A stretch of 64,000 nt of DNA from Algoriphagus pacificus (GCF_017254845.1 NZ_JAFKCU010000007.1:62001-126000), one strand, 5' to 3'. Shown: positions 54,887 to 63,471, counted from the first letter of the stretch. A program made the numbers and translations. Notes: a model not told the origin generated them from the sequence alone.

Positions 54887-55078
54887 CTAACAATCTAATC
54901 TAGAAGAATTATTCACACAAAAACAATTAAAATTGTTTCGAGGATCAACATTGCAATTTTTACCTAGGCAATAGCCACAGTAGTCGAAAGCACTTAAATT
55001 ACTTCCTCCAGATACAGATTTCAAATCAGATTCAGACAATAACTGAACATTCGGATTGTTTTTAATCTTACTAAACAT
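54887..55078 (-). CDS. Double-glycine precursor peptide with six-Cys core
   Basis: A 63-residue peptide. The leader (residues 1-25) carries 'QLLSESDLKSVSGG', the classical double-glycine signature of C39-processed bacteriocins. The predicted core (residues 26-63, 38 aa) has six Cys in the spacing C-x2-C-x4-C-x9-C-x1-C-x8-C and four Ser but no Thr. Six Cys allow three disulfides, or two plus an S-glycosylated Cys as in sublancin. The setting next to PCAT, a VKOR-thioredoxin and two glycosyltransferases makes it the substrate of the operon. Confidence 0.85.
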   Translation of the reverse strand: MFSKIKNNPNVQLLSESDLKSVSGGSNLSAFDYCGYCLGKNCNVDPRNNFNCFCVNNSSRLDC

Positions 55079-55107
55079 GGTTTTTAAATTAAATAATTAA
55101 ACATATA

Positions 55108-56712
55108 TTAATAGTTGCCGGTCAACTCAACAGAAAATTCCTCCTTTATTCTATTTTCAAAATCGTCTATAAAATATAATATATCATCATATTTGTAATA
55201 AGAGGGAATAGCTTTATTATTAATAATCAATGAAGGGGTTAAATAAATATTATTTTCAAGAAACCAATCAAAGTTATCATTAAAAATAAAATCATTAATT
55301 TGACCATCAGAAGACCATATTTTAATCCATGCATCTACATCTTTTAATTTAACCCAACTTCTGTAAGCAGAAATAAACTTTTCCAAACCATATTTTGAAT
55401 AAATATAATTCAACAACTTAATAACTAATCCCTTAGCATCATTATTCTTATTGCCACTAAAAAATCGAATCTCTAAATTAACCTGTTCTAAAAATGGCTC
55501 AATTTTAAAAAGTAAATTTTCAAACGCCTCCGAACAAGCTTTGCAAGTGGGATTACTTACAAGTACAATATTGATAAGTTTATCTTCTTCTTTACCTGAA
55601 AGAAAAATTCTATTCTCAGAGATAAAGGGGGAAAGCCTTAAAGTAGATTTTATTTTAGAATAAAATATATCAAAATTTCTTCTAATTCCTAAATATTCAA
55701 ATTTATGTTTTATTAATTCCAAATAAGATTTATATACTCTAGAAGAAAAAGTAACCAAAGTAAGTAAAACTAAAAAAACTAAAAGATATAAAAAGGATTC
55801 TTGAATAAAATTAATTTTCAAAAAGGAAAAATCATTCAAAATTAGAAATATTGAAAAATTGATTAAAATCACAAGTGAAATCCATAAACAAAATTTACAA
55901 AAAATATTTAATATGAATTTTTGAACTATAACAGAATAAATAACAACTGGAATAGCAAGAGATAAGAGATACAAAATAATATTATAATTAAAATGAATAA
56001 GAAAAGAAAAAATTAACGTTAAAAAATAACTAACAGCCAAATGAGTAAGTTTAAAATTTAATATTTTTGAATAATCAGAAGATATGACTGCAGCACAATC
56101 AAATTCTTCACTTGTTTTACAGTGATCAAGTTTATTCGTAACCTCTGCCTTTTCAGAATCAAAAAATAAAATAGCAGAAATCAAAAAACCCGATAATAGA
56201 GGAACAAATAATATAAAGCTTTGCCAGGTATTTAAAAATAAATTAAATGCACAAAAAACACTTCCTAAAATAAAAGGTACTATTATCGCAATTTTATTTA
56301 AAGAATAAATTCTTGCTAAACTTTTTTCAGAAAAAGATAAATTTTCCTCGTTTAAAAAAACAAAAACAAAAGAGATTTCTTTATTTAATTGATCAAATTC
56401 ATTCACAGAAATTCTTGAAAAATTCCCAGACTCTTCATAAATGAAAAAATACCCATTTTTTACAGAAACTTTACAAATCTTTTCAAAATCATTATTGAAA
56501 CCAAACATGAAAAATTGCCCCTCTAGCTCCAAAGCATTATCAACTTTGCAAAAAACAGTTTCAATTCCTAATATTTTAAAAAGTTTAAAATAGCGATTAA
56601 TTCCATATACACTTTGAGTTGAATAATAAACATCAAAAAATGTATTTTGTGATATTCTCATTCCAAAATCATTTATAATTTTTGAATGAATAAAAGTACT
56701 TCTAGCATCCAT
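55108..56712 (-). CDS. Membrane VKOR-thioredoxin fusion, disulfide-forming, with C39-like N-terminus
   Basis: A 534-residue protein. Residues ~1-120 resemble a degenerate C39 peptidase domain ('YGINRYFKLFKILGIETVFCKV') lacking a catalytic Cys-His pair. Five or so transmembrane helices form a VKOR module with loop Cys198/Cys206 and CxxC Cys272/Cys275 (FCKFC). Residues ~375-534 are a thioredoxin-like domain with CKAC (390-393) and cis-Pro 'YLTPSLIIN'. It likely oxidises cysteines of the exported peptide at the outer face of the membrane. It is the first gene of the operon. Confidence 0.85.
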   Translation of the reverse strand: MDARSTFIHSKIINDFGMRISQNTFFDVYYSTQSVYGINRYFKLFKILGIETVFCKVDNALELEGQFFMFGFNNDFEKICKVSVKNGYFFIYEESGNFSRISVNEFDQLNKEISFVFVFLNEENLSFSEKSLARIYSLNKIAIIVPFILGSVFCAFNLFLNTWQSFILFVPLLSGFLISAILFFDSEKAEVTNKLDHCKTSEEFDCAAVISSDYSKILNFKLTHLAVSYFLTLIFSFLIHFNYNIILYLLSLAIPVVIYSVIVQKFILNIFCKFCLWISLVILINFSIFLILNDFSFLKINFIQESFLYLLVFLVLLTLVTFSSRVYKSYLELIKHKFEYLGIRRNFDIFYSKIKSTLRLSPFISENRIFLSGKEEDKLINIVLVSNPTCKACSEAFENLLFKIEPFLEQVNLEIRFFSGNKNNDAKGLVIKLLNYIYSKYGLEKFISAYRSWVKLKDVDAWIKIWSSDGQINDFIFNDNFDWFLENNIYLTPSLIINNKAIPSYYKYDDILYFIDDFENRIKEEFSVELTGNY

Positions 56713-56921
56713 AAGAAATAATCTAAAACTTAGATCTTAATGTAAAAACTATTTTTCAAATTAAAAAAATTTAAATGTAAATTATTCTGATAAAAATTAG
56801 AATAATTTTAAGAGGGTAATATTCATTTATAATAATTACTCATTTTTTCATAACAATTATTGTCTTTTTATTAAATATTAAGTTAATACTTTAAGATTTT
56901 TACAACTAAATATGTGTTTAT

Positions 56922-58229
56922 TTATTTTTTTAATAATTGATTTTTATCAATCGAAACAAGTAGTAAAAATCCGAGTCCAACCAAAAAGAAGATCCCTAAT
57001 GATAAAGAGCTATTTCTCATGCTGCCAGTCAATTGCTCGATAATTCCATAAGAAAAAGTCCCTAAAACGATCGCTAACTTTTCGGTGACATCATAAAAAC
57101 TAAAATAAGAAGCATGATCTGTCGTATTCCGAGGGATAAGTTTGGAATATGTGGATCTAGAAAGCGATTGGATTCCTCCCATAACCAAACCCACAACAAA
57201 AGCCAAAGCGAAGAATTCGTATACATCGTATACATAATAAGCTGCCCCGCAGATAAAAACCCAGATAATAACCATGATTACCAAACTCAGCTTATTCCCG
57301 AATTTCTTGGATATAAAAGCAAATAAATAACTTCCGCCAATCGCTACGAATTGGATGATCAGAATCGTTAAGATCAATTGATCTCCTGGGAGGCCCAGTT
57401 CCTTATCTCCAAAACTTGCAGCTAAATACATGACAGTTTGGACTCCCATAGAATAGAAAAAGAAGGAAGCAAGAAACTTATTCATCACATCTATCTTTCT
57501 CACTTCCAAAAAGACCTTTCTGATTTCCATATAGCCCTTTGCCAAAATCTCTTTTGTCACATTTTTACCAAAAGGGTTTTTTGGTAGAACACGGAATGTC
57601 AATTGCGCAAACCCAGCCCACCAAACACCAGTAATCAAGAAAGATAATCTTGCAGCTACACCATCATCTGGAAGCATGAAAACAGAGGGGAATTGAATCA
57701 TTAATAGATTAAGCACCAATAATATTACTGAACCAATGTACCCTAAAGCAAAGCCTTTGGCACTTAAAAAGTCGTATTCACTTTCTTCAGAAATTTCAGG
57801 TAGGTAGGCATTATAAAATACTATACTTCCCGCATAACCTATACTGGCCAAGACACTGGCTATGATTCCGAACTCAAGATTACCACCGTCAAAAAAATAC
57901 AAACCGATACATGAAATCGAACCTAAATAGGCAAAGAACTTCATAAACGAGAGTTTCTTCCCGGTTGAATCTGCAATCCCTGAGAGCAAAGGGGAAATCA
58001 AGGCAATAATCAAAAAGGAAAATGAAATGGAATAGGAATAAAGCACCGTATTGATCATCTCAAACCCAAAAAAGTTAACCAGATCTCCTCCATCAGCTGC
58101 TTTGGTTACGCTGTTGTAGTAAACAGGAAAAATTGTGGATGTAATAACAAGACTATAGACTGAATTGGCCCAATCATACATTGCCCATCCATTTTGGACT
58201 TTCTTTTTATTCTTTAGGGTTACTTGCAT
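56922..58229 (-). CDS. UMF1-family (Atg22-like) MFS transporter
   Basis: About 435 residues from MQVTLKNKKK (a further ATG at 58241 overlaps the terminator arm). The UMF1/Atg22 opening 'GWAMYDWANSVYSLVITSTIFPVYY' is diagnostic, with 12 helices, 'PLLSGIADSTGKKL', and the conserved 'GLVMGGIQSLSRSTYSKLIP' in the second half. Substrates in bacteria are unknown; the fungal homologue exports vacuolar amino acids. Base composition is normal, so the AT-rich island ends before this gene. Confidence 0.85.
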   Translation of the reverse strand: MQVTLKNKKKVQNGWAMYDWANSVYSLVITSTIFPVYYNSVTKAADGGDLVNFFGFEMINTVLYSYSISFSFLIIALISPLLSGIADSTGKKLSFMKFFAYLGSISCIGLYFFDGGNLEFGIIASVLASIGYAGSIVFYNAYLPEISEESEYDFLSAKGFALGYIGSVILLVLNLLMIQFPSVFMLPDDGVAARLSFLITGVWWAGFAQLTFRVLPKNPFGKNVTKEILAKGYMEIRKVFLEVRKIDVMNKFLASFFFYSMGVQTVMYLAASFGDKELGLPGDQLILTILIIQFVAIGGSYLFAFISKKFGNKLSLVIMVIIWVFICGAAYYVYDVYEFFALAFVVGLVMGGIQSLSRSTYSKLIPRNTTDHASYFSFYDVTEKLAIVLGTFSYGIIEQLTGSMRNSSLSLGIFFLVGLGFLLLVSIDKNQLLKK

Positions 58230-58238
58230 GGTAATAAA

Positions 58239-58270
58239 CAAAAAAAGCTATCCCTGACTTGGGATAGCTT
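58239..58270 (-). terminator. Terminator of the ExbB/ExbD operon
   Basis: On the minus strand AAGCTATCCC/GGGATAGCTT with loop AAGTCA is followed by TTTTTTT. The UMF1 start codon follows within ~10 bp. Confidence 0.85.
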
Positions 58271-58293
58271 TAAATATACTGAAATGTTTCTAT

Positions 58294-58758
58294 TTAGTCT
58301 TTTACAACTTTACCAACAGAAGCATAAAGAACTCTTCTGGCATCTGCTTCTCTGAGCTCAGTCTGAACATCAGAGATTGGACCCATTTTAACGTCTTTAT
58401 CTACTTTCATTGAAATTGTAATTCCTCCACGATCTGCTTCAGGCAAAGCATCTCTTTCCTGATTTACCCACTGGACAATCTCATTTGTAGTGACCAAGAC
58501 ATCATTAGCTTGAATTCGAGGTTCAGTCCCATACAATGATGTGTTTTTTGGTTTTCCAATAAATAAATAGGATATCAATGTTTTCTTCTGAAGCTTCTGA
58601 AGCTGAGTAGCTTGAGGAATTTTTTGCTCAACCAATAACTCCTGCTCTCTCAACACGGTAGTTACCATGAAGAAGAAAAGAAGCATGAAGATAATATCAG
58701 GTAGCGCAGATGTAGGAATACTTACTTCTGCCTTTTGTTTATTTCCAAACTTTCCCAT
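58294..58758 (-). CDS. exbD: ExbD/TolR-family biopolymer transport protein
   Basis: A 154-residue protein. It has a short N-terminal cytoplasmic tail, a single transmembrane helix ('ALPDIIFMLLFFFMVTTVL') with the proton-path Asp at its start, and a periplasmic domain with 'GGITISMKVDKDVKMGPISDVQTELREADARRVLYAS'. It forms, with ExbB, the proton-driven motor that energises TonB-dependent transport. It is the second ExbD copy of the operon, 1 nt after the first. Confidence 0.85.
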   Translation of the reverse strand: MGKFGNKQKAEVSIPTSALPDIIFMLLFFFMVTTVLREQELLVEQKIPQATQLQKLQKKTLISYLFIGKPKNTSLYGTEPRIQANDVLVTTNEIVQWVNQERDALPEADRGGITISMKVDKDVKMGPISDVQTELREADARRVLYASVGKVVKD

Positions 58759-58759
58759 A

Positions 58760-59395
58760 TCAATTACCTCCTATTTTATCTGGTTCTGCGATGGAAATCT
58801 GCATTGCAATGCCTTCTTTCCCTTTGTCTATTAGCGCTTGTTCCGCGTCATCTTTACCAGCAAGAGCTCTGTACTCATCAGTAGTCAAGTTTGCTCTTGT
58901 CGCATAGATATCAAAGTATGCTTTTTTCACCAAATCAAGAACTTCAAGGTACTTTTCATAGCTGGTACCTCTGTTTGTTTTGATGGAAACAACTGCTTCA
59001 GCAGGATGGTCAGAAGATGCTGGATCTCTTTTCGCTTCAGCTTGAAGAGAAGCAGGAAGAGAATTGTAAAGAGCTGCAGCTTCTTCATCCGGAGCACCGA
59101 AATTCAAAACGAAAGCTTTTACATCCTTATCTAGACCATCGGCATTATCTCTATACTCACCTTCTACTAGAAGATCATCGTTCGCATTGACAAGAATGGT
59201 GTAAATATTACGCTCATTCTTTTTAATGTCTGGAGGCGGAACGTTTGGATCTTGCTTAGGAGGGAGTACGTTCAAAATACCCTTATCCGATGCAATGGTA
59301 GTAGTGACGAGAAAGAAGATCAGGAGCAAGAAAGCTATGTCAGCCATAGAACCTGCATTGACCTCCGTACTCATTCTATTTTTCTTTCTAGCCAT
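58760..59395 (-). CDS. exbD: ExbD/TolR-family protein, longer paralogue
   Basis: A 211-residue protein. The transmembrane helix 'SMADIAFLLLIFFLVTTTI' contains the conserved Asp. The periplasmic domain is longer than in usual ExbD (~140) because of an insertion with 'FVLNFGAPDEEAAALYNSLPASLQAEAKRDP'. 'AVVSIKTNRGTSYEKYLEVLDLVKKAY' is the core TolR-like pattern. It lies directly downstream of the 109-residue membrane protein gene and upstream of the second ExbD. Confidence 0.85.
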   Translation of the reverse strand: MARKKNRMSTEVNAGSMADIAFLLLIFFLVTTTIASDKGILNVLPPKQDPNVPPPDIKKNERNIYTILVNANDDLLVEGEYRDNADGLDKDVKAFVLNFGAPDEEAAALYNSLPASLQAEAKRDPASSDHPAEAVVSIKTNRGTSYEKYLEVLDLVKKAYFDIYATRANLTTDEYRALAGKDDAEQALIDKGKEGIAMQISIAEPDKIGGN

Positions 59396-59396
59396 A

Positions 59397-59726
59397 TTAC
59401 TTTATCGCTTTATTAAATTCAGTGAAAACAATTCCTCCAATAGCTAAAATTGAAAGAATATAAGTCATGATTAACATGCCTCCAATAGATTTGGATTTTT
59501 CTGCGGTCATATTAATCTGTTCTGTTGTAAATTTAGGAAGTACTTCATCACTAGAAATTGAATAAGCAATAAAGAACAACACCGCAATACCTACGATACC
59601 TACTACTGTCTTAAGCAAGCTTTTTGGATTATCCAAAGACTTGATCAAAGGCATTACAATAGAGACGAAAGCTCCAAGTGCAATTAGTAAGTAACTACCG
59701 TATAATAAAATGTCATAAGTATCCAT
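59397..59726 (-). CDS. Small membrane protein of the ExbBD operon
   Basis: A 109-residue protein with three transmembrane helices (residues ~7-27, ~38-58, ~85-105) and no recognised family. It lies between exbB and exbD in a tight same-strand run (53 nt and 1 nt spacings), a position conserved in my recollection of Cytophagales operons. It is probably an accessory subunit of the energiser complex, but this is inference from context. Confidence 0.6.
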   Translation of the reverse strand: MDTYDILLYGSYLLIALGAFVSIVMPLIKSLDNPKSLLKTVVGIVGIAVLFFIAYSISSDEVLPKFTTEQINMTAEKSKSIGGMLIMTYILSILAIGGIVFTEFNKAIK

Positions 59727-59779
59727 AATGTAGCTTTCTTTGGGGTTAACTTAAATAATTGAAACGCAGCTTTGACGGA

Positions 59780-60589
59780 TTACTTACCAGTCAATTTGTG
59801 CTTCACCAAGATGTCTACCAAAGTGATAGAAGCATCTTCCATGTCGTTAACCAAAGAGTCAATTTTAGCAACACAATAGTTGTAGAACAACTGAAGGATG
59901 ATCGCAACGATCAAACCAGCAACTGTAGTCAAAAGGGCGATTTTGATACCATTCGCCACAAGAGATGGAGAGATATCACCAGCAGCCTCAATAGAGTCAA
60001 ATGCACCGATCATACCGATTACAGTACCCATGAAACCCAACATTGGAGCTAGAGAGATAAACAAAGAGATCCAAACAAGACCTTTTTCCAATCTACCCAT
60101 TTCTACAGAACCATACGCAACAATAGACTTCTCTACCATTTCGATACCTTCTGAATATCTCATTAAACCTTGAGTAAAGATAGAAGCTACAGGGCCTTTG
60201 GTGTTTTTAGTAACATCCTTAGCTGCTTCTACTCCACCTGAAGAAAGAGCGTCTTCTACTTTAGCCAACAATTTCTTAGTGTTGGTAGTAGAAAGGTTCA
60301 AAGTGATGATTCTTTCAAGAGCTACAGCAAGACCTAAAATCAAACAGATCAATACTGGAGTCATAAACAAAGGATCACCTTCGATAAACTTCTCCTTTAC
60401 TACTTGGTGGAAGCTTTGCTCCTCCTCGATGATCTCGTCATCGATGATTGTTGGTGATGCGGCAGGTTCTTCTACCACAGGAGCCATTTCTTCTTGAGCT
60501 GCAGTATCAGCTGCTGCTTCTTGTGCGTTTGCGAAAACAGGAACAAACATGATACCTGCAAGCATGAACAAAGCGATTAACTTTCTCAT
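59780..60589 (-). CDS. exbB: ExbB/TolQ/MotA proton-channel protein
   Basis: A 269-residue protein. A signal-like N-terminus (FMLAGIMFVPVFANAQE) and an acidic Ala-rich linker precede the ExbB core, a feature of Bacteroidota homologues. The core has three membrane segments. The conserved parts are 'VYSEGIEMVEKSIVAYG'-like helix (here RYSEGIEMVEKSIVAYGSVEMGRLEKGLVWIS), 'APMLGFMGTVIGMIGAFDSI' and 'GIKIALLTTVAGLIVAI'. It leads the operon exbB, small membrane protein, exbD, exbD, supplying proton-motive energy to TonB systems such as the SusC transporter here. Confidence 0.92.
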   Translation of the reverse strand: MRKLIALFMLAGIMFVPVFANAQEAAADTAAQEEMAPVVEEPAASPTIIDDEIIEEEQSFHQVVKEKFIEGDPLFMTPVLICLILGLAVALERIITLNLSTTNTKKLLAKVEDALSSGGVEAAKDVTKNTKGPVASIFTQGLMRYSEGIEMVEKSIVAYGSVEMGRLEKGLVWISLFISLAPMLGFMGTVIGMIGAFDSIEAAGDISPSLVANGIKIALLTTVAGLIVAIILQLFYNYCVAKIDSLVNDMEDASITLVDILVKHKLTGK

Positions 60590-61132
60590 AATTTGATTTT
60601 TAAATAGACTTTTGATAAAGGTTAAATGGTTTCTACACTAAAATCGAGTTTTAAAGTTATCATTTTTTAAATTCAAAAAACAATGAACTCTTTTAGATTT
60701 TTTGGAAAAATCCTGCTTTTAGAGCGGAATTAGGGCAATTATTACACGAGCGGAAAATATTCCTTTGTACTGTAAAAGGCTTTTAAATCAGCCTACAAAG
60801 GTCAATTAACTCCTCACACAATTTATATTTTATCCCAAAAAACCTCATTAAGCCCTTTGTTTCAAGTAGATAAAGAAAGAACAATAAACTCTTTAAATAT
60901 TTTTTGAATAATCAAACTTAACCCGATTTCGCAACTAAGTTACAAAAAATGATTTTCTATCCTCTCTTCTACCCTACTTTCCTAAAATCTTTTAACATTA
61001 ATTATTTTTAAAAAATCTTAAGAGTTAGCTGAAAATTTAATAAGGATTACTGAAAATCCGTTATAAAGCCGAAACTACAACAATTTAATTCTTAGATCCT
61101 AACCATTATAACTAGTCAAAGGGATTGCTCAT
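60590..61132. other. Gene-free stretch upstream of exbB
   Basis: About 540 bp without a supportable gene. An 8-bp inverted repeat CCTTTGTA/TACAAAGG (60762-60801) brackets an inner AGGC/GCCT and may form a structured leader. The exbB promoter should be within the first 150 bp. Confidence 0.4.
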
Positions 61133-61447
61133 AGCCGCAATTATTCTGCACTTCCCCCTCGCGAATCTTCCTTCGGTCGATTTCGAACCCATTACTATAT
61201 ATCGAGGGTTCTCATCCCTTTTGGAATTCTTCTAAAAACAAAAAACCAGCTTCATTGCTAAAGCTGGTTTCTAATTATGCAGAGAGGAAGGGGTTGATCG
61301 TACCCGCAGCCACACTGCACTGCCCCTCGCGAATCTCCCTTCGGTCGATTTCGAACCCATTATAATTGATCGAGGGTTCTCATCCCTTTTGAAGTTCATC
61401 TAAAAACAAAAAACCAGCTTCATTGCTAAAGCTGGTTTCTAATTATG
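61133..61447 (-). repeat. Two tandem relic units of the tRNA-Ser 3' region and terminator
   Basis: Two ~170-bp units share 'ctcgcgaatct', 'ccttcggtcgatttcgaaccca' and 'atcgagggttctcatccc'. The second includes an exact copy of the terminator hairpin and the first ~20 bp of the tRNA 3' end (GCAGAGAGGAAGGG). Each unit also has a plus-oriented T-arm relic TCGAGGGTTC-TC-ATCCC. None folds into a tRNA. Confidence 0.7.
61411..61438 (-). terminator. Terminator of tRNA-Ser (a second copy lies at 61243-61270)
   Basis: On the minus strand AACCAGCTT/AAGCTGGTT with loop TAGCAATG is followed by TTTG, just behind the tRNA 3' end. The duplicate copy 168 bp further is identical. Confidence 0.8.
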
Positions 61448-61535
61448 CAGAGAGGAAGGGATTCGAACCCTCGATACCCTTTAGGGGTATACACGCTTTC
61501 CAGGCGTGCTCCTTCAACCACTCGGACACCTCTCT
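61448..61535 (-). tRNA. tRNA-Ser (anticodon GGA)
   Basis: The minus strand folds with acceptor AGAGAGG/CCTCTCT, the D-arm TCCGAGTGGTTGAAGGA, the anticodon stem CACGC/GCGTG with loop CTGGAAA (anticodon GGA), a long class II variable arm (TATACCCCTAAAGGGTATC) and the T-arm GAGGGTTCGAATCCCTT. The discriminator is G and no CCA is encoded. Confidence 0.95.
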
Positions 61536-61630
61536 GTATGTATTTTGGACTTGCCTTTGCAAATCGGAGTGCAAAGAAAAATATTATTCAAGCCGTTTCC
61601 AAATCAATATCTAAAATATCCTGATTTTCC

Positions 61631-62698
61631 TTAGGTGGTCATTTCTCCTGCAAGTGGAATGGTCAGGTATTTCTTTACTTCTTCCGCCGAAGTATACTGA
61701 CCGAGCAAGAACATCAATTTGGTCACAGCAGCCTCTGTAGTAATGTCTGCACCACTTACCACTCCCACGTTCAAGAGCTCTTTGCTGGTTTCATACCTGC
61801 CTTGAATTACTCTACCTCCATTACATTGGGAAACGTTTAAAATAATCAGACCTTTTTTAACAGCACGTTCCAAAGATTTCATAAACCACTCCTCACTTGG
61901 CGAATTACCCGATCCATAGGTTTCAAGCACAACTCCTCGTAAGCCTTCAATATCAAAGCAGGCATCCATGATTTTGGATGTAATTCCTGGAAAAAGCTTC
62001 AATACCATCACTCGATTATCTAGTCTATTTTTATAAACTAGTTTTTTGCTTGGTTCATATGGTCTAATTGCCGCAGTATTATAATCTATAACGATGCCCG
62101 CTTCAGCCAATGAAGGGAAGTTTTCAGATTCAAATGCATCAAAATGTACAGACTGGACTTTCTTTGAGCGGTTACCTCTTAAAAGCATGTGATTAAAAAA
62201 CACGCAAACCTCTGGGACTATAGGATTACCATTGATTTTTGCAGTTGCAATCTCCAATGAAGTCATTAGGTTTTCCCTTGCATCCGACCGCATAGCCGAA
62301 ATAGGCAACTGAGCCCCAGTGAAAATAACCGGTTTATTCAACCCCTGAAGCATGTAGCTCATCATAGATGCTGAATATGCCATGGTATCGGTACCATGCA
62401 ACACGACAAAACCATCATAGCTATCGTAATTTTCATATACGATATAGGCCATGTCTGTCCAATGCTTCATGGAAACGTTGGATGAATCTATCGGTTCAGG
62501 AAATGAAATAACCGTAATGGCTATGTTCATATTCGACAAAATCGGAATCTTCTCAAGAATCTGCCCAAAATTGAAAGGCACCAAAGATCCTGACTCATCA
62601 TAGGCCATACCCAGCGTACCTCCTGTATAAATGATCAATACAGAAGATGTCTTGCTCGTTCTTAACCCCGTATTTAACCTTACTATCTTATAATTCAT
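61631..62698 (-). CDS. ansA: Type I L-asparaginase
   Basis: A 355-residue protein with both asparaginase motifs: 'VLIIYTGGTLGM' (nucleophile Thr in TGGT) and 'GFVVLHGTDTMAYSASMMSY' (HGTDT with the second Thr and Asp). The length and cytoplasmic character (no signal peptide) match type I enzymes, which hydrolyse L-Asn to Asp and ammonia at low affinity. The start overlaps the stop of the tatD gene by 4 nt (ATGA), so it is translated in coupling with it. Confidence 0.93.
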   Translation of the reverse strand: MNYKIVRLNTGLRTSKTSSVLIIYTGGTLGMAYDESGSLVPFNFGQILEKIPILSNMNIAITVISFPEPIDSSNVSMKHWTDMAYIVYENYDSYDGFVVLHGTDTMAYSASMMSYMLQGLNKPVIFTGAQLPISAMRSDARENLMTSLEIATAKINGNPIVPEVCVFFNHMLLRGNRSKKVQSVHFDAFESENFPSLAEAGIVIDYNTAAIRPYEPSKKLVYKNRLDNRVMVLKLFPGITSKIMDACFDIEGLRGVVLETYGSGNSPSEEWFMKSLERAVKKGLIILNVSQCNGGRVIQGRYETSKELLNVGVVSGADITTEAAVTKLMFLLGQYTSAEEVKKYLTIPLAGEMTT

Positions 62699-63471
62699 GG
62701 TTGAAACTCCCTGAACAAATCCAATGCATTCATTTTAGTTTTATTTGCCACTTCTTCTTTTGAAACAGCCAAATAGTCTCCAATTTTCTCTGCTATTATA
62801 GGCAAATAGGCTGGAGAATTTCTTTTCCCTCTAAAAGGTACTGGTGCCAGATATGGTGCATCTGTCTCTAAAACTAAACTATCTAACCCAATTTCGGGAA
62901 TAACCTGATCCAATCCCCCATTTTTAAAAGTGGAAACTCCTCCAATACCAAGCAAGAAACCAAGTTCTATAATTTGTCTAGCCTGATCTATAGTTCCGGT
63001 GAAACAATGGAAGATCCCTTTCAGACTTCCATCTTGTGCATCTTTGATAATCTCAATTGTTTCATCCATGGATTCTCTGCAATGCAGCACAATTGGCAAA
63101 TCCTTATCCTTCGCCCAATTAATCTGGATACCCAAAGCCTCCTTTTGCTGTTCAAAAAAAGATTTATCCCAATAAAGATCCAGTCCAATTTCTCCTACCG
63201 CGGCAAATGGTCTTTTATTCAACCATTCTTCCATGATATATAGCTGACTTTGGAAATCTTCCTTTACATCACAAGGATGTAATCCCATCATCGGTATACA
63301 GAGCCCAGGATATTTCTGCTCACAGGCCAACATGGCATCAATGGTCTCAACATCCACATTTGGCATATATACCCGCTCAATACCTGCATTCCGGATATCA
63401 TCCATAACCTGATCCCTGTCAGAATCAAACTTAGAAGAATAAATATGTGCGTGGGTTTCTATCAGGTTCAT
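62695..63471 (-). CDS. tatD: TatD-family metal-dependent deoxyribonuclease
   Basis: A 258-residue protein from MNLIETHAHIYSS. The frame extends to 63579, but the extra residues lie over the end of the upstream gene. Metal ligands are visible in order: 'ETHAHIYSS' (HxH), 'AVGEIGLDLYW' (Glu), 'LPIVLHCRES' (His), 'IFHCFTG' (His) and 'VLETDAPYL' (Asp). TatD proteins act as Mg-dependent 3'-5' DNases in DNA repair. It overlaps its upstream glycosyltransferase by 4 nt and ansA downstream by 4 nt. Confidence 0.93.
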   Translation of the reverse strand: MNLIETHAHIYSSKFDSDRDQVMDDIRNAGIERVYMPNVDVETIDAMLACEQKYPGLCIPMMGLHPCDVKEDFQSQLYIMEEWLNKRPFAAVGEIGLDLYWDKSFFEQQKEALGIQINWAKDKDLPIVLHCRESMDETIEIIKDAQDGSLKGIFHCFTGTIDQARQIIELGFLLGIGGVSTFKNGGLDQVIPEIGLDSLVLETDAPYLAPVPFRGKRNSPAYLPIIAEKIGDYLAVSKEEVANKTKMNALDLFREFQP

